Below are positions 6,285 through 14,649 of a stretch of 64,000 nt of DNA, one piece after another. This DNA comes from a bacterium 1XD21-70 (lineage in GTDB: Bacteria; Bacillota; Clostridia; Lachnospirales; Lachnospiraceae). The notes beneath the pieces are model-generated. The model searched no databases and was not told the DNA's origin. It worked only from the letters and a program-made list of their open reading frames with translations. How positions within the stretch are numbered: the stretch's first letter is position 1; every line of letters begins with the position of its first letter. The stretch lies in contig RAYB01000006.1 of assembly GCA_003669055.1 (NCBI GenBank), positions 83,188 to 147,187 of the forward strand, given 5' to 3'. Made by a program: the position numbers and the translations under genes.

Positions 6285-7421
6285 TTACCTGGTTGAATTG
6301 TCATGCTTAATAATGCGAAACGAAAATTCATCAATGACTTTCCGCAAAAGGTTTCTGGCCGTAAAGGTTCCAATCAGGCCGAAATAGCTTTGCATGGTAT
6401 TATTTACTTTTTCAAACGTGATCCGCCCGATTTCAAACAGCCCGCGTATATATTTCATTCTGCGGAACATGCGCTTCCTTGTGCTTTTCCTCATGCGGAT
6501 CGATTTTGGCGTAATCTGTGCGCCTACGAACGTGACAGGCAGCCAGGCCGGGCGAATACATGTTTTCTTGTTTAATTCTAAATGCAACTTTTCATCCAGG
6601 AATCTTTCGATCTCTGCCTGAATTTGGTGTAATTCCTCTTTGTTTGGCCATAGGATGATAATATCATCCATATAGCGGATATAATACCGGATATGTAAAT
6701 CGTGCTTGCAGAATTGATCCAACTCATTCAGATAGATATTTGCAAACATTTGGCTTGTCAGGTTCCCGATCGGCATACCACGGTTATAAAGCCATTCTTC
6801 CCGATCGCATAATTCAGGCTGGACGCCAGCCGGAAGCCCGAAGGCTGTATCCTCGCAATTTATCAGGTTATACAGATCCCGAAGGATCAGCGGATCCCTG
6901 ATATGCTTAGATAGAATTTTCATCAGGATTTCATGATCGACGCGGTAAAAATACTTTGCAATATCCAGCTTTAGCACATACCACTTTTTAGCGCTCCTGG
7001 ACGCCATGCGAAGCCAGTATTGCAGCTGCGCCCGCGCTCTTGTGGTTCCCTTGCCTACTCTGCACCCGTAACTATGCTCTATGTACTGTTTATCAAACAA
7101 CGGATTCAATTTTTGATAATAGGCCCACTGTACAACGCGATCGCGGTATTGCAGCGCCATAATGATCCGTGGTTTCGGCTCATAGATTTTCTTTCGCCGG
7201 TATCTTCCGACGTGGTATGCAGATTCCAGCGGATTCCCTGGAATCCCGTCTTTCGGAAAATAGGTCAATTCATTGTGTAGTTTTATAAGTTCATCGCTTT
7301 TATGTGCTGAAAATGCAAGGTTTTCATCGCGGTAATGTTTCCCTTGCGAAGCGTTTTTATCCGCTTGTAACAGATTTTCAAAATCTATTATTTCTTCATG
7401 TGTTACTTTAAAGGTTTTCAA
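6285..7421 (-). CDS. DGR reverse transcriptase
   Basis: 378 residues from a TTG at 7421; GAAAGGG lies 8 nt upstream, whereas the longer frame to 7526 runs into the TR RNA and has no site. Catalytic box YMDD (IRYMDDIIILW) and motif IGNLTSQMFANIYL; the SQ in this motif is typical of diversity-generating retroelement RTs, unlike the QG of group II intron RTs. KLDIAKYFYRVDH is the first catalytic Asp motif. No maturase or endonuclease domain. It copies the TR RNA with adenine-specific errors; the cDNA replaces the VR of target genes. Order on this strand is target, avd, TR, RT, a classic DGR layout. Confidence 0.95.
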   Translation of the reverse strand: MKTFKVTHEEIIDFENLLQADKNASQGKHYRDENLAFSAHKSDELIKLHNELTYFPKDGIPGNPLESAYHVGRYRRKKIYEPKPRIIMALQYRDRVVQWAYYQKLNPLFDKQYIEHSYGCRVGKGTTRARAQLQYWLRMASRSAKKWYVLKLDIAKYFYRVDHEILMKILSKHIRDPLILRDLYNLINCEDTAFGLPAGVQPELCDREEWLYNRGMPIGNLTSQMFANIYLNELDQFCKHDLHIRYYIRYMDDIIILWPNKEELHQIQAEIERFLDEKLHLELNKKTCIRPAWLPVTFVGAQITPKSIRMRKSTRKRMFRRMKYIRGLFEIGRITFEKVNNTMQSYFGLIGTFTARNLLRKVIDEFSFRIIKHDNSTR

Positions 7422-7446
7422 TAGCCTTTCCCTTTCTATAAAGATT

Positions 7447-7479
7447 CCCCCGCTTTGCTGGCTTGTGCTTTTGCGGGGG
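7447..7479 (-). other. Stem-loop in the TR-to-RT interval
   Basis: CCCCCGC (7447-7453) and GCGGGGG (7473-7479) form a 7-bp GC stem with a 19-nt loop, just upstream of the RT ribosome site. DGR template RNAs need sequence downstream of TR for priming; this stem may be part of that structure. It is not followed by a T-run, so it is not a clear terminator. Confidence 0.4.
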
Positions 7480-7693
7480 CTTGCGTTTATAGCTTTCGGC
7501 CATAGGCGCGGCGCTGTTCGTTGCACCCTTCAGGCCCTCCCATGCAGCCCATAAGCCAGCCGCATGATCGGTACTAACTGCATTAACAGCAACGTCAATT
7601 TATCCGGCCAGGCGGCCGGAACGGGAATAGATCCCTTTCCTTTTCTTGCACTGTGAAAATGTCCGTAAACATTCCCCTTCTGGCTAAAAAGGT

Positions 7694-7810
7694 AAGCGGA
7701 AAAGAAGCCGATGTTCGTGTTCACGTTAGAACGCGGGTTGTTCAAATTCAGCGCCGAAGGCCCGGAATTTGAAGTGTTGTTGTAACTCGCACCCACGATC
7801 GGCAAGCGTT
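7694..7810 (-). repeat. DGR template repeat (TR)
   Basis: 117-bp segment between avd and RT, near-identical to VR1 (8359-8475) and VR2 (42880-42984). On the coding-sense strand it is full of AAC/AAT codons at the positions that vary (reading NNTSN, NLNNP, NVNTN), the usual TR design: errors at adenines give many amino acids but no stops. All three copies share GGCTTCTTTTCCGCTT at the 3' end, the likely IMH/IMH* region. An open frame across TR (7530-7805) is not considered a gene. Confidence 0.95.
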
Positions 7811-7834
7811 TAATGACCTATCCCCACCGGAAAT

Positions 7835-8263
7835 TTATTTCGCGGTTGTTTTGCTGGTTTCTTTCTGCGAATTTATCCAGCCGCCGAGTAGCCTTCCAAT
7901 TTCGCATAACCTTTCAGAAATCAGCTTGTAACGCTTTTCATCAATAAAACGCATGTCATAGGAAAGCTGATTGAAAAGCCGTAACAATTCCAGCTGCACA
8001 TCTGCGTCCTGAAGCGTGGTTTTCTTGAAATACTTTTTCTGCGCCGTGATAATGTATATCAGGAATTGAAAAAGACATTGTTTATAGTCCGCCACGAAGC
8101 CAGGCTTTTCACTCCGCGGATATTTTACCCATGAAGTATAAAGATACTGCATAAGGTCTTTCGATTTCTGCAATATGATCAATCCGCTTTTCTGCTCTTT
8201 TCCTTCGTCTGTTTCCGGATTCCCGCGCGGCTGATTGTCATATCGCCTTTGATAACCGCCCAT
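7835..8263 (-). CDS. avd: DGR accessory variability determinant
   Basis: 142 residues, helical and basic, with the pattern of the Avd/bAvd four-helix-bundle family: SGLIILQKSKDLMQYLYTSW, FLIYIITAQKKYFKK, LELLRLFNQLSYD, ISERLCEIGRLLGGW. Avd forms a pentameric barrel that binds the RT and template RNA and is required for mutagenic retrohoming. It sits between the first target gene and the TR, its usual place. Ribosome site GGAAGG about 11 nt before the ATG. Confidence 0.88.
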   Translation of the reverse strand: MGGYQRRYDNQPRGNPETDEGKEQKSGLIILQKSKDLMQYLYTSWVKYPRSEKPGFVADYKQCLFQFLIYIITAQKKYFKKTTLQDADVQLELLRLFNQLSYDMRFIDEKRYKLISERLCEIGRLLGGWINSQKETSKTTAK

Positions 8264-8296
8264 TTCTTTATTTTCCTTCCATCATGCCAAAACATA

Positions 8297-8316
8297 GGGG
8301 CCGCTATCGCGGCCCC
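8297..8316 (-). other. Hairpin downstream of VR1 (GATA loop)
   Basis: GGGGCCGC (8297-8304), 4-nt loop, GCGGCCCC (8309-8316): a perfect 8-bp stem. On the coding-sense strand the loop is GATA, which fits the GRNA tetraloop reported for hairpin/cruciform elements needed for DGR target recognition in phage BPP-1. The equivalent after VR2 has the same loop but a different stem, so structure and loop are conserved rather than sequence. Confidence 0.8.
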
Positions 8317-8319
8317 AAA

Positions 8320-8343
8320 CAGATTACAGTTTTCAGATTACAG
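8320..8343. repeat. Paired 10-bp repeats between VR1 and its hairpin
   Basis: CAGATTACAG occurs at 8320-8329 and 8334-8343, separated by 4 bp. The target stop codon (8333-8335) overlaps the gap between them. VR2 has the same arrangement at 42844-42867. The TR lacks it. Confidence 0.8.
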
Positions 8344-9391
8344 ATTCCAACTCAAGGAAAGCGGAAAAGAAGCCGATGCCCGCGCCCACGTCAGAACGCG
8401 GGTGGGACAAATTCAGCGCCGAAGGCCCGGAATTCGAAGTGCTGTTGTAAGCCGCACCCACGATCGGCAAGCGTTCGCCCTCGTTGTTGATCCAGAATCC
8501 GCCGTTATGCGTTACGCCGGTTTTCGGCGCAAGGTGCAATTCATAAAGGATTTCAGGGATCGTTACGCCGGTATCTGCTACCAGGTTGCCGAAGTTCGGC
8601 GTGTATGTACTGCCAACGGCGCCCGTTGCGGTTGCAATCTTGAAATCCTTTGTATATTTCAGCGTTCCGGCCGTTCCAGGATTTACCAGGGCGCCAGTAG
8701 GAAGGATCGCTTTCCAGTATGTGCTTTCAGGGGCCGCGCTTACCTGTCGCGCCGCCAGGTTGCCGACAAAGATCTGAATTTCTCCGTTGACTACACGCAT
8801 ACCGGAAGCCCATTTCCAGACATTTCCAACCCAATCCGCGATCCCGTTCCTGGTTCCGTCGTGGAACCATGTTGCGGGGCCGGATCCGGCCGCTGTCCTG
8901 GTTGTTCTTCTGCCGCCGCTGCCGTCGCTTTCATCCGCGGTCTGTTCTCCGGCTTCGTATGTGTGCGTGTGGCTGTGTCCATACTGTGTATTGCCGCGCG
9001 GAACAAAACCGGACTTGTAAATCAAGTGATCAATGACGGCTCTTTCCGGTATGCTCATTAAATGCCATCCGTTCCCCTTTGCGTTACATGCTGCCATTGA
9101 ATCATCATAGTTAATAACCGCTTTCGGATCCATCAGCGGCCAGGAATACGCGCGGCCATTGATCACGCAATTCAGGAATTTGCTGATAAAAAAGCGTTTA
9201 TACTCCACATCATCCACCATAAAGGCGGAATGTGTTTTCTGTGATCCGCCCTCAAAAAGCTGTGCATTTGTCCGCTGATTGATCGCAATCATGAAAGACG
9301 GAAGCCCTACATCATCCTGGATCACGGTACACGCGCCGCCAGAAAGCCCTTCCGTTGCAAATTTCAAGCTGTCAAAATCATATGTTTTCAT
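8333..9391 (-). CDS. DGR variable protein 1 (tail-associated, C-type lectin/FGE fold)
   Basis: 352 residues. The C-terminal half reads as the formylglycine-generating-enzyme/C-type lectin fold used by DGR variable proteins (GWHLMSIPERAV, GSGPATWFHDGTRNGIADWVGNVWKW, GFFSAF). VR1 covers about the last 40 codons. It follows small tail genes and ends the structural operon, so it is probably a receptor-binding tail protein. It is homologous over its length to the second target at 42854, sharing GWHL, GNTQYGH/GNTSYGH and GIADWVGNVWK. Ribosome site GAAGGGG. Confidence 0.9.
   Translation of the reverse strand: MKTYDFDSLKFATEGLSGGACTVIQDDVGLPSFMIAINQRTNAQLFEGGSQKTHSAFMVDDVEYKRFFISKFLNCVINGRAYSWPLMDPKAVINYDDSMAACNAKGNGWHLMSIPERAVIDHLIYKSGFVPRGNTQYGHSHTHTYEAGEQTADESDGSGGRRTTRTAAGSGPATWFHDGTRNGIADWVGNVWKWASGMRVVNGEIQIFVGNLAARQVSAAPESTYWKAILPTGALVNPGTAGTLKYTKDFKIATATGAVGSTYTPNFGNLVADTGVTIPEILYELHLAPKTGVTHNGGFWINNEGERLPIVGAAYNSTSNSGPSALNLSHPRSDVGAGIGFFSAFLELESVI
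8359..8475 (-). repeat. Variable repeat VR1
   Basis: 117 bp aligned without gaps to TR 7694-7810. I count 13 substitutions; 12 are at template adenines (plus-strand T) and one, opposite TR 7786, is at a non-adenine. The encoded change is from NNTSN..NLNNP..NVNTN in TR to NSTSN..NLSHP..DVGAG. Confidence 0.95.
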
Positions 9392-9392
9392 T

Positions 9393-9776
9393 CTATAACA
9401 CCCCTTCCTTCAATGCGTAAAGCGTCAATGTTACGTTGTCCATAGAGAACGGAACCGGATCTTTTTTTGTGATTGTCTGGTTTACATGCCCTCCGGAAAA
9501 TTCATCCGCTTCTTCACCCTCTCCCGGCTCCACATAATCCGGATTTTCAATTTCCGTTTCCTCATACTGGCGGGCCGGTATGGTAAGCTGTGCCACATAG
9601 TAAACGCCTTCCCCGGTCTGCAATCTGCCGAAGGCGTCTGCTGTAATGTCAACGTGTACATCGTGATCCGCTTCCATCCTTTTCAGGTTCAAGCTGATCT
9701 GATCATCGAAATTCAGCCAGCTTCCGTTTTCCTCATACTCAACCTTGCGCCCTTCGTTCGCTTCAATAACTTTCAT
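9393..9776 (-). CDS. Tail-region protein, unknown function
   Basis: 127 residues, acidic, with no recognised domain. A short acidic linker (NPDYVEPGEGEEADEFSGG) separates two beta-rich parts. It lies 1 base upstream of variable protein 1 and its ATG overlaps the stop of the gene before it (ATGA), so it is cotranslated with the distal tail genes. It may be a fibre chaperone or baseplate accessory; no direct evidence. Confidence 0.6.
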   Translation of the reverse strand: MKVIEANEGRKVEYEENGSWLNFDDQISLNLKRMEADHDVHVDITADAFGRLQTGEGVYYVAQLTIPARQYEETEIENPDYVEPGEGEEADEFSGGHVNQTITKKDPVPFSMDNVTLTLYALKEGVL

Positions 9777-9940
9777 CTGATCCCAACCTCCTTTTTCATT
9801 TCATTTACACGCGCGTTGATTTCCTCCGCGTACTCTCTGTTTTCCCGGCTTGAATTTTTCAGGGAACCGCCGCCAAACTGCCGCAACATTGCGGCTTCCT
9901 GTGCGCGGCGTTCGTCTGATTTGATGATAACATTCGCCAT
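9773..9940 (-). CDS. Very small tail-region protein
   Basis: 55 residues (MANVIIKSDERRAQEAAMLR...), charged and helical. Its ATG overlaps the TGA of the upstream gene (TGATG) and its own TGA overlaps the next ATG (ATGA), so both junctions are tightly coupled, which supports it as real despite its size. No family recognised. Confidence 0.6.
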   Translation of the reverse strand: MANVIIKSDERRAQEAAMLRQFGGGSLKNSSRENREYAEEINARVNEMKKEVGIR

Positions 9941-10431
9941 CAGTACAACCCCCCTGTTACATGCAGCTTTACGGTTACATTTTTAGCGCTGCCGGAATAG
10001 CAAACTTTAAAGGCGTTCAGGGCCTTTCCGTAAACCTCCACGCGCTCCACTGGCCCGTCAGCTGATACCACTTCCGCGAAAACATCATAATCAACTTTGT
10101 TGACCGTCTGCGGAAGCGTGATCGTCTTTTCTGCATTTGTGGCCGGAAATTTCAGCGTGTTTTTAAGGTCTACGCTTATAACCTGGCCGCGCATATCGTC
10201 AACGAATTCTTGCGCCAGGCGGATATTGATTGCAGAATAGGCCGACATCAGCGCATTTTCCAATGTTCCGAAATCCATGTTCCCGAAATTGGTTGAACTC
10301 TGCTGCGTTCCTCTCTCTAAAATCTCACCCGGCGCCGGTGTCCATTCAAAAAGCCCGTTTCCCAGGCTTACCGATGAAACACGGCGCGGAAATTCCACGA
10401 TCCGATCTTTCCAAAATACCGGAATATACAT
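9940..10431 (-). CDS. Tail structural protein, unknown family
   Basis: 163 residues, start MYIPVFWKDRIVEFPRRV. Predominantly beta pattern. It sits among distal tail genes and is coupled to the next small gene. Probably a baseplate or tail-fibre attachment protein by position; no domain recognised. Confidence 0.6.
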   Translation of the reverse strand: MYIPVFWKDRIVEFPRRVSSVSLGNGLFEWTPAPGEILERGTQQSSTNFGNMDFGTLENALMSAYSAINIRLAQEFVDDMRGQVISVDLKNTLKFPATNAEKTITLPQTVNKVDYDVFAEVVSADGPVERVEVYGKALNAFKVCYSGSAKNVTVKLHVTGGLY

Positions 10432-10447
10432 CCTTTTTCACTCCTTT

Positions 10448-10780
10448 CTAACTTTTGCCCGACGACTGGACTATTTTCAGCGTGTAGCGGTATAAAATGC
10501 CCTCTTCAAACTCTACTTTGTTTAGGTTTTCATTTCCGCCAGCCCACAAAAAGCCGTTTTTATGATAAAAACGGATCCCGGTGATTTCGTCCGGCGCGTC
10601 ATGGTCAAAAAGTACAAATATAGCAACGCGCCCATCAATCAGCGTTTCCACCTTGTAAATAGGGATTCTTTCCCACTTATCCCCGGCGCGGTATTCCGCA
10701 TGTGAAACACAACGCTTGATATATTCTTTGAGATCGTCAAGCGCTTCTTCCGTAAGTGGGATATAGCTTGCTTCTGCCAT
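10448..10780 (-). CDS. Tail-region protein, unknown function
   Basis: 110 residues, MAEASYIPLTEEALDDLKEY start, then a beta-rich part (RVAIFVLFDHDAPDEITGIRFY). No family recognised. It lies between the tail protein I homologue and the distal tail genes, with a good AAGGAG ribosome site. Confidence 0.6.
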   Translation of the reverse strand: MAEASYIPLTEEALDDLKEYIKRCVSHAEYRAGDKWERIPIYKVETLIDGRVAIFVLFDHDAPDEITGIRFYHKNGFLWAGGNENLNKVEFEEGILYRYTLKIVQSSGKS

Positions 10781-10796
10781 GTTTTAGGCTCCTTTC

Positions 10797-12338
10797 TTAT
10801 TCGTCGGCGGCATACTTGCCCGCGTCAGTGTTATAATATAAGTCAACGCCTACGCTATCCGGCGCGGCGGAAACGCCGCTTTCCGCCCCAGCAAAACCGA
10901 TCGACGGATCCGGAATGGAACCGCTTTCCGTGCTGCCGTCTGCGGGATAAACAACTTCATTCCCCGCGGAATCACTTTCAAGCGTGGCCTGTACTTCGGT
11001 AATCTGTGCGCCGACTGAAATATCCGGCGCCGTGCCGCTTTGGTCATATGCGGCCGTGTGGCTCTCTGTGGCGGCCGTCAGGCCCATTTCTGCACCGCCG
11101 CCCTGGAATCCTGTTGAAATGTCCGGAATCGTGCCGCTTTGGTCATATGCGGCGCTTCCGCTGTCTGCTGCTGCCCCCAGGCCAACTTCTGCCGCGGCTC
11201 CCTGGAATCCGGTTGATATATCCGGAATTGTGCCGCTTTCCGCGCTGCTGTCTGTCTGGTACTGGAAAATATTTTCCCCTGAAGCGCCCTGTGCTTCAAT
11301 CTGTCCCCCGGAAAAGGCAGCGCCGACCGAAATATCCGGCGCGGTTCCTGTTTCGTCGTATGACACGCGCCCGCTGTCGGTTCCCGTGTCCACGGTGATC
11401 CCGCCTTCGGTTCCCTGGAATCCGGTTGAAATCCCCGGATATGTGCCGCTTTCCGCGCTGGAATCCATAGGATAGACAATATTCGTTTCCCTGGAATCCG
11501 GTTCAATTTCAAGCTGCATGTCGGCCGGACGGAATCCGACTGAAATATCCGGTTCCGTTCCTGATTCCCGATCGCTGTCCGCCGAATACTGTAAATGGTT
11601 TTCTTCAGAAGCGCCCTGAACGTCAACGCGGTTTTCAGTAAGCGCGGCGCCGACCGAAATATCCGGCGCGGTTCCGGCTTCCGTGTATGCGGTATTTCCG
11701 GAATCTGCGGCCCCTTCAAGCGTGATTGTAACCTCTGCGGGCTGGAATCCCACTTCCGTATATGGATATGTGCCGCATATGTGATCGCCGCAAAAGGTAT
11801 ATAAAAAATTCTGGTATTCTGATAACTGATATATGGTCAATGTGATCCCGTTCTGGAATACCATATAATCAAAACGGGATCTTGCATTTTTCACCTGTTT
11901 CAGATAACGCAAAAAATCCTTTATGGAAGTTTGTGTTACCTCCGTTCCTACTGCGATCCGGAAGTGGAACGGCTCCCCGGCGTATGTATACCATTCTTCG
12001 ACGGATGTATTTTCATTCCCGAAAACGGTATCAATCATTTCTTCCATTGCCTGTCTGGTTCCTAGTTTCATGTACCAGTATATAGAATTTCTGATCAGGC
12101 TCCGCTTTACATCAGGCGCCAGGGCCGTATTGTAGAATAAGACGCGGTTTTCTACTGCCAGGAAGTCAAGTTTCCCATCGTCAACCCGATCCAGATCTGC
12201 CCATATATAAACCCGTTTCATGCGGTCTATAAATTTCTTTTTCTGTCTGTCATAGGCGTAAGCCAGGGCGATCCGTTCAGGCGTCCGCATTTCTGCCGGA
12301 AACGCTTTCCATGTTTGAAAATCAACTAATTTAATCAT
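10797..12338 (-). CDS. Tail protein I (P2 gpI-like) with a repeat extension
   Basis: 513 residues. About residues 1-190 resemble the P2 gpI tail family (FQTWKAFPAEMRTPERIALAYA, RNSIYWYMKLGTRQAMEEMI, HFRIAV), a baseplate protein next to gpJ. The C-terminal 320 residues are an array of about nine units, each ending in a version of SGTxPDISVG (AGTAPDISVG, SGTEPDISVG, SGTIPDISTG), spaced about 28-45 residues. The repeat part is low-complexity, rich in D, S, G and A and nearly free of basic residues. This extension is not usual for gpI. Confidence 0.82.
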   Translation of the reverse strand: MIKLVDFQTWKAFPAEMRTPERIALAYAYDRQKKKFIDRMKRVYIWADLDRVDDGKLDFLAVENRVLFYNTALAPDVKRSLIRNSIYWYMKLGTRQAMEEMIDTVFGNENTSVEEWYTYAGEPFHFRIAVGTEVTQTSIKDFLRYLKQVKNARSRFDYMVFQNGITLTIYQLSEYQNFLYTFCGDHICGTYPYTEVGFQPAEVTITLEGAADSGNTAYTEAGTAPDISVGAALTENRVDVQGASEENHLQYSADSDRESGTEPDISVGFRPADMQLEIEPDSRETNIVYPMDSSAESGTYPGISTGFQGTEGGITVDTGTDSGRVSYDETGTAPDISVGAAFSGGQIEAQGASGENIFQYQTDSSAESGTIPDISTGFQGAAAEVGLGAAADSGSAAYDQSGTIPDISTGFQGGGAEMGLTAATESHTAAYDQSGTAPDISVGAQITEVQATLESDSAGNEVVYPADGSTESGSIPDPSIGFAGAESGVSAAPDSVGVDLYYNTDAGKYAADE

Positions 12339-13488
12339 CTTCTACCCCGCCATAGACAAATTTTACACTGTTTTCTATTGCGATCGACGTTTCCGGAATC
12401 ACGGTAAACACGGGGGATTCTATCACAACGCGCTTTCCGCCAGCCGCCCGGACAAATTCCGTCAGCGCGTCCGGATTTATGTCACGCCCGATCTTTGTTT
12501 TCTGCCAGCTTAAATATGTATCTTTTGCCGCTTCAATGGACGCCTGGATCGTCGCTATATTGTTTATGTCGCTTCGTGAAATGTAATATGTTGCTTTCAG
12601 GTCATAGGGCGCCACATCCGGCGCCGATACATAAACATTATCAGTAAGCGGAATGATCGGATTTTCCTTCAGGTATTCCAGGCAGCCGCCGCAAAACGAT
12701 TCACTAGGAAGCGCCCCGCCGCGAAGCAAAATCCGAATATCCACAACCGCTTCTAACGGCTCATGTATTTTTACATCCTCAATCGCTGCGGAATTATACT
12801 GCTTTACCCAATATTCGTAAGCGTCAGACGGCCCGGCCACGGAATAAGACGACGGCGCCAGGAAGATCCGCTCCCGGAAACTTTCTTCCGATTCCTCACC
12901 CGTTCCGCCCTCTGATTTCGTGACATTTTCAACGGATTCCACATAGGGAACCGGATCAACCAGCGTTCCGATCTGCCCGACAATGTAATCATTCCCCACG
13001 GTTCCGATAACCTCACACGTGCAATTTATATCCGCGTATGATTCCCCAGCTTTCACTTCCGCGTAATCATCCGTCGCAAAATAAACGCCGTCGCCAGCTG
13101 TTACCCGCGTTCCCTGTGGAATATAAATAACGTCTTTCCTGATTTCGGAAAGATTAAAGCGCATTTTCACGATCGCCGGTTTCGGCTCCTGGATGAATGT
13201 CTTTTTAAACGCCCCTAAATGCTTCAGGAAATCGCCACGCGAATATTTTAAAAGATTCATTTTTGCGGCATTATCTAACATTTGATACATTTGAAAATAC
13301 TGCCCGGCTTCAATCCTTAAATGAATATGATCCTTGTCGCCTGGCCGCAAAACAATTTTCTGTTTCGTTTGTTCCTCATACTTTTTTTCATAATCCCCGA
13401 TCATTTCATTTAGAATCTGCTCATAGGAAATATCTTCTATAAATGAAATATCAGGAAGCGCATATAATTTTTGAATATCAATCGCCAT
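12331..13488 (-). CDS. Baseplate J-like protein
   Basis: 385 residues, baseplate J/gp47 family, a wedge component of contractile tails. Features: N-terminal helical part with a gp47-like core (GTRVTAGDGVYFATDDYAEV, SFRERIFLAPSSYSVAGPSDAYEYWVK, DVRILLRGG-type strand) and C-terminal APDVAPYDLKATYYI. It overlaps tail protein I by 8 bases and is overlapped by the gp25-like gene, consistent with the P2-type order W-J-I. Confidence 0.9.
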   Translation of the reverse strand: MAIDIQKLYALPDISFIEDISYEQILNEMIGDYEKKYEEQTKQKIVLRPGDKDHIHLRIEAGQYFQMYQMLDNAAKMNLLKYSRGDFLKHLGAFKKTFIQEPKPAIVKMRFNLSEIRKDVIYIPQGTRVTAGDGVYFATDDYAEVKAGESYADINCTCEVIGTVGNDYIVGQIGTLVDPVPYVESVENVTKSEGGTGEESEESFRERIFLAPSSYSVAGPSDAYEYWVKQYNSAAIEDVKIHEPLEAVVDIRILLRGGALPSESFCGGCLEYLKENPIIPLTDNVYVSAPDVAPYDLKATYYISRSDINNIATIQASIEAAKDTYLSWQKTKIGRDINPDALTEFVRAAGGKRVVIESPVFTVIPETSIAIENSVKFVYGGVEDD

Positions 13489-13792
13489 TGTATGTTACCA
13501 CCACCTTCGGAATCATTTTTCCAGTTTGTTCGTATACTTCAAAACTGATTTCATCGACTGTTACGCGCGTTTCAAATTTTTCTATCAACTCCATAGCGCT
13601 AACCGTGTACCGGTTTTGCGCTTCATACATAGGCAGATCCACAATTTCCGATTCCAGCCCGATTTCCCGATTCATGGGAATGGTTCCCTTTATCAGTGTT
13701 AAAAGAAACATGATTTTATTAAAAATATCCTCACGAAGTTTCTTTTCATACACGCTATTGATTATGATCTGCACTCCGTCTATAACTATCAT
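13478..13792 (-). CDS. gp25/W-like baseplate wedge protein
   Basis: 104 residues with the gp25-like pattern (KIMFLLTLIKGTIPMNREIGLES, YTVSAMELIEKFETRVTVDEIS). Together with gpJ and gpI it forms the baseplate wedge. It overlaps the start of gpJ by 11 bases. Confidence 0.75.
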   Translation of the reverse strand: MIVIDGVQIIINSVYEKKLREDIFNKIMFLLTLIKGTIPMNREIGLESEIVDLPMYEAQNRYTVSAMELIEKFETRVTVDEISFEVYEQTGKMIPKVVVTYNGD

Positions 13793-13804
13793 CCGATCAC
13801 CGCC

Positions 13805-14194
13805 TTAATGGTATTCTGTGGCCGTCACATTCACGGCGACGGAAACAAGTTCCCCGTGATTCCACACTTCCCTATAATCCGCGTCAACATTATCTAATGT
13901 CCAGCGGCCCCCGCCTACCTTGTGGCCGCCCAGGACAAACGTGCATACCGTTCCATTTTCACATAGTTTTATAATCTTATTCAGCATAGCAAGCGGCTTC
14001 ACTCCATGCCCGGCGACAAACTTCATTTCAAACGTGACGGATTGATTTTCCGGCCCCTCAAATTCCCGCTGTGATTTCTTTGTGTACCGTTTATGTTCGG
14101 AATAGCTGCCGGAAATCGATCTTTTTAAATTGTTGAAAGTGCATATTCTTTTATCAGACGTTTTGAAGGTTACACTCCCAAAAAATCCAATCAT
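13805..14194 (-). CDS. Tail protein U-like (P2 gpU)
   Basis: 129 residues, similar to the P2 gpU family: N-terminal GSVTFKTSDKRICTFNNLKRS, a central KPLAMLNKI segment and C-terminal beta strands (GRWTLDNVDADYREVWNHGELV). In P2, gpU acts with X and D in tail assembly. Here it lies between gpV and gp25 in the leftward tail operon. Confidence 0.75.
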   Translation of the reverse strand: MIGFFGSVTFKTSDKRICTFNNLKRSISGSYSEHKRYTKKSQREFEGPENQSVTFEMKFVAGHGVKPLAMLNKIIKLCENGTVCTFVLGGHKVGGGRWTLDNVDADYREVWNHGELVSVAVNVTATEYH

Positions 14195-14205
14195 AAAAGC
14201 GCCCC

Positions 14206-14637
14206 CTATTCCTTTATTGTTATGCCGTGTAAATACAGATTTCCACCGATATGAATATCGCTTTCCACCCGCATTTCGCCATCAACATGCAGATCCCCGG
14301 AAACGGTCAATTTGTCGCATACAATGTCCAGCTGCTTTGTTTTCTTGTCATATCGCAAATAGCTTCCGTCACCGAAATCTTTTCGCCAGATTCCTTCTAT
14401 GCCCTCTGGCGGCCGGTTCCGTTCCGTATACGGCGGAATGATGATCATTCCCCTTGTGCCGCCGTTCTGAAGGTGTATGACGTAAACCATCGTGTCAATC
14501 TCTGGCGGGAAAAATTCATTTGACCATAGCGGCATAAACGGGGATAAAGAATTGTCGCGGTCTTTATATATAACCTGTGCCGTTCCGTCTTTATAATTCA
14601 CGGATGATATATAGCCTACTCTGATAACCTCTGCCAT
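14206..14637 (-). CDS. Baseplate assembly protein V (spike)
   Basis: 143 residues. N-terminal OB-like part (IRVGYISSVNYKDGTAQVIY, MPLWSNEFFPPEIDTMVYVIH) and C-terminal short beta repeats (LTVSGDLHVDGEMRVESDIHIGGN) that form the trimeric beta-helix of the membrane-piercing spike. Follows gpD as in P2-like phages. Confidence 0.85.
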   Translation of the reverse strand: MAEVIRVGYISSVNYKDGTAQVIYKDRDNSLSPFMPLWSNEFFPPEIDTMVYVIHLQNGGTRGMIIIPPYTERNRPPEGIEGIWRKDFGDGSYLRYDKKTKQLDIVCDKLTVSGDLHVDGEMRVESDIHIGGNLYLHGITIKE

Positions 14638-14649
14638 ATTTTTACCCCC

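Noticed and set aside
7530..7805. 91-residue open frame on the minus strand starting MPIVGASYNNTSNSG
   Set aside because: It is the TR read as protein. No ribosome site, and DGR template repeats are noncoding RNA; the similarity to the targets comes from TR/VR identity.
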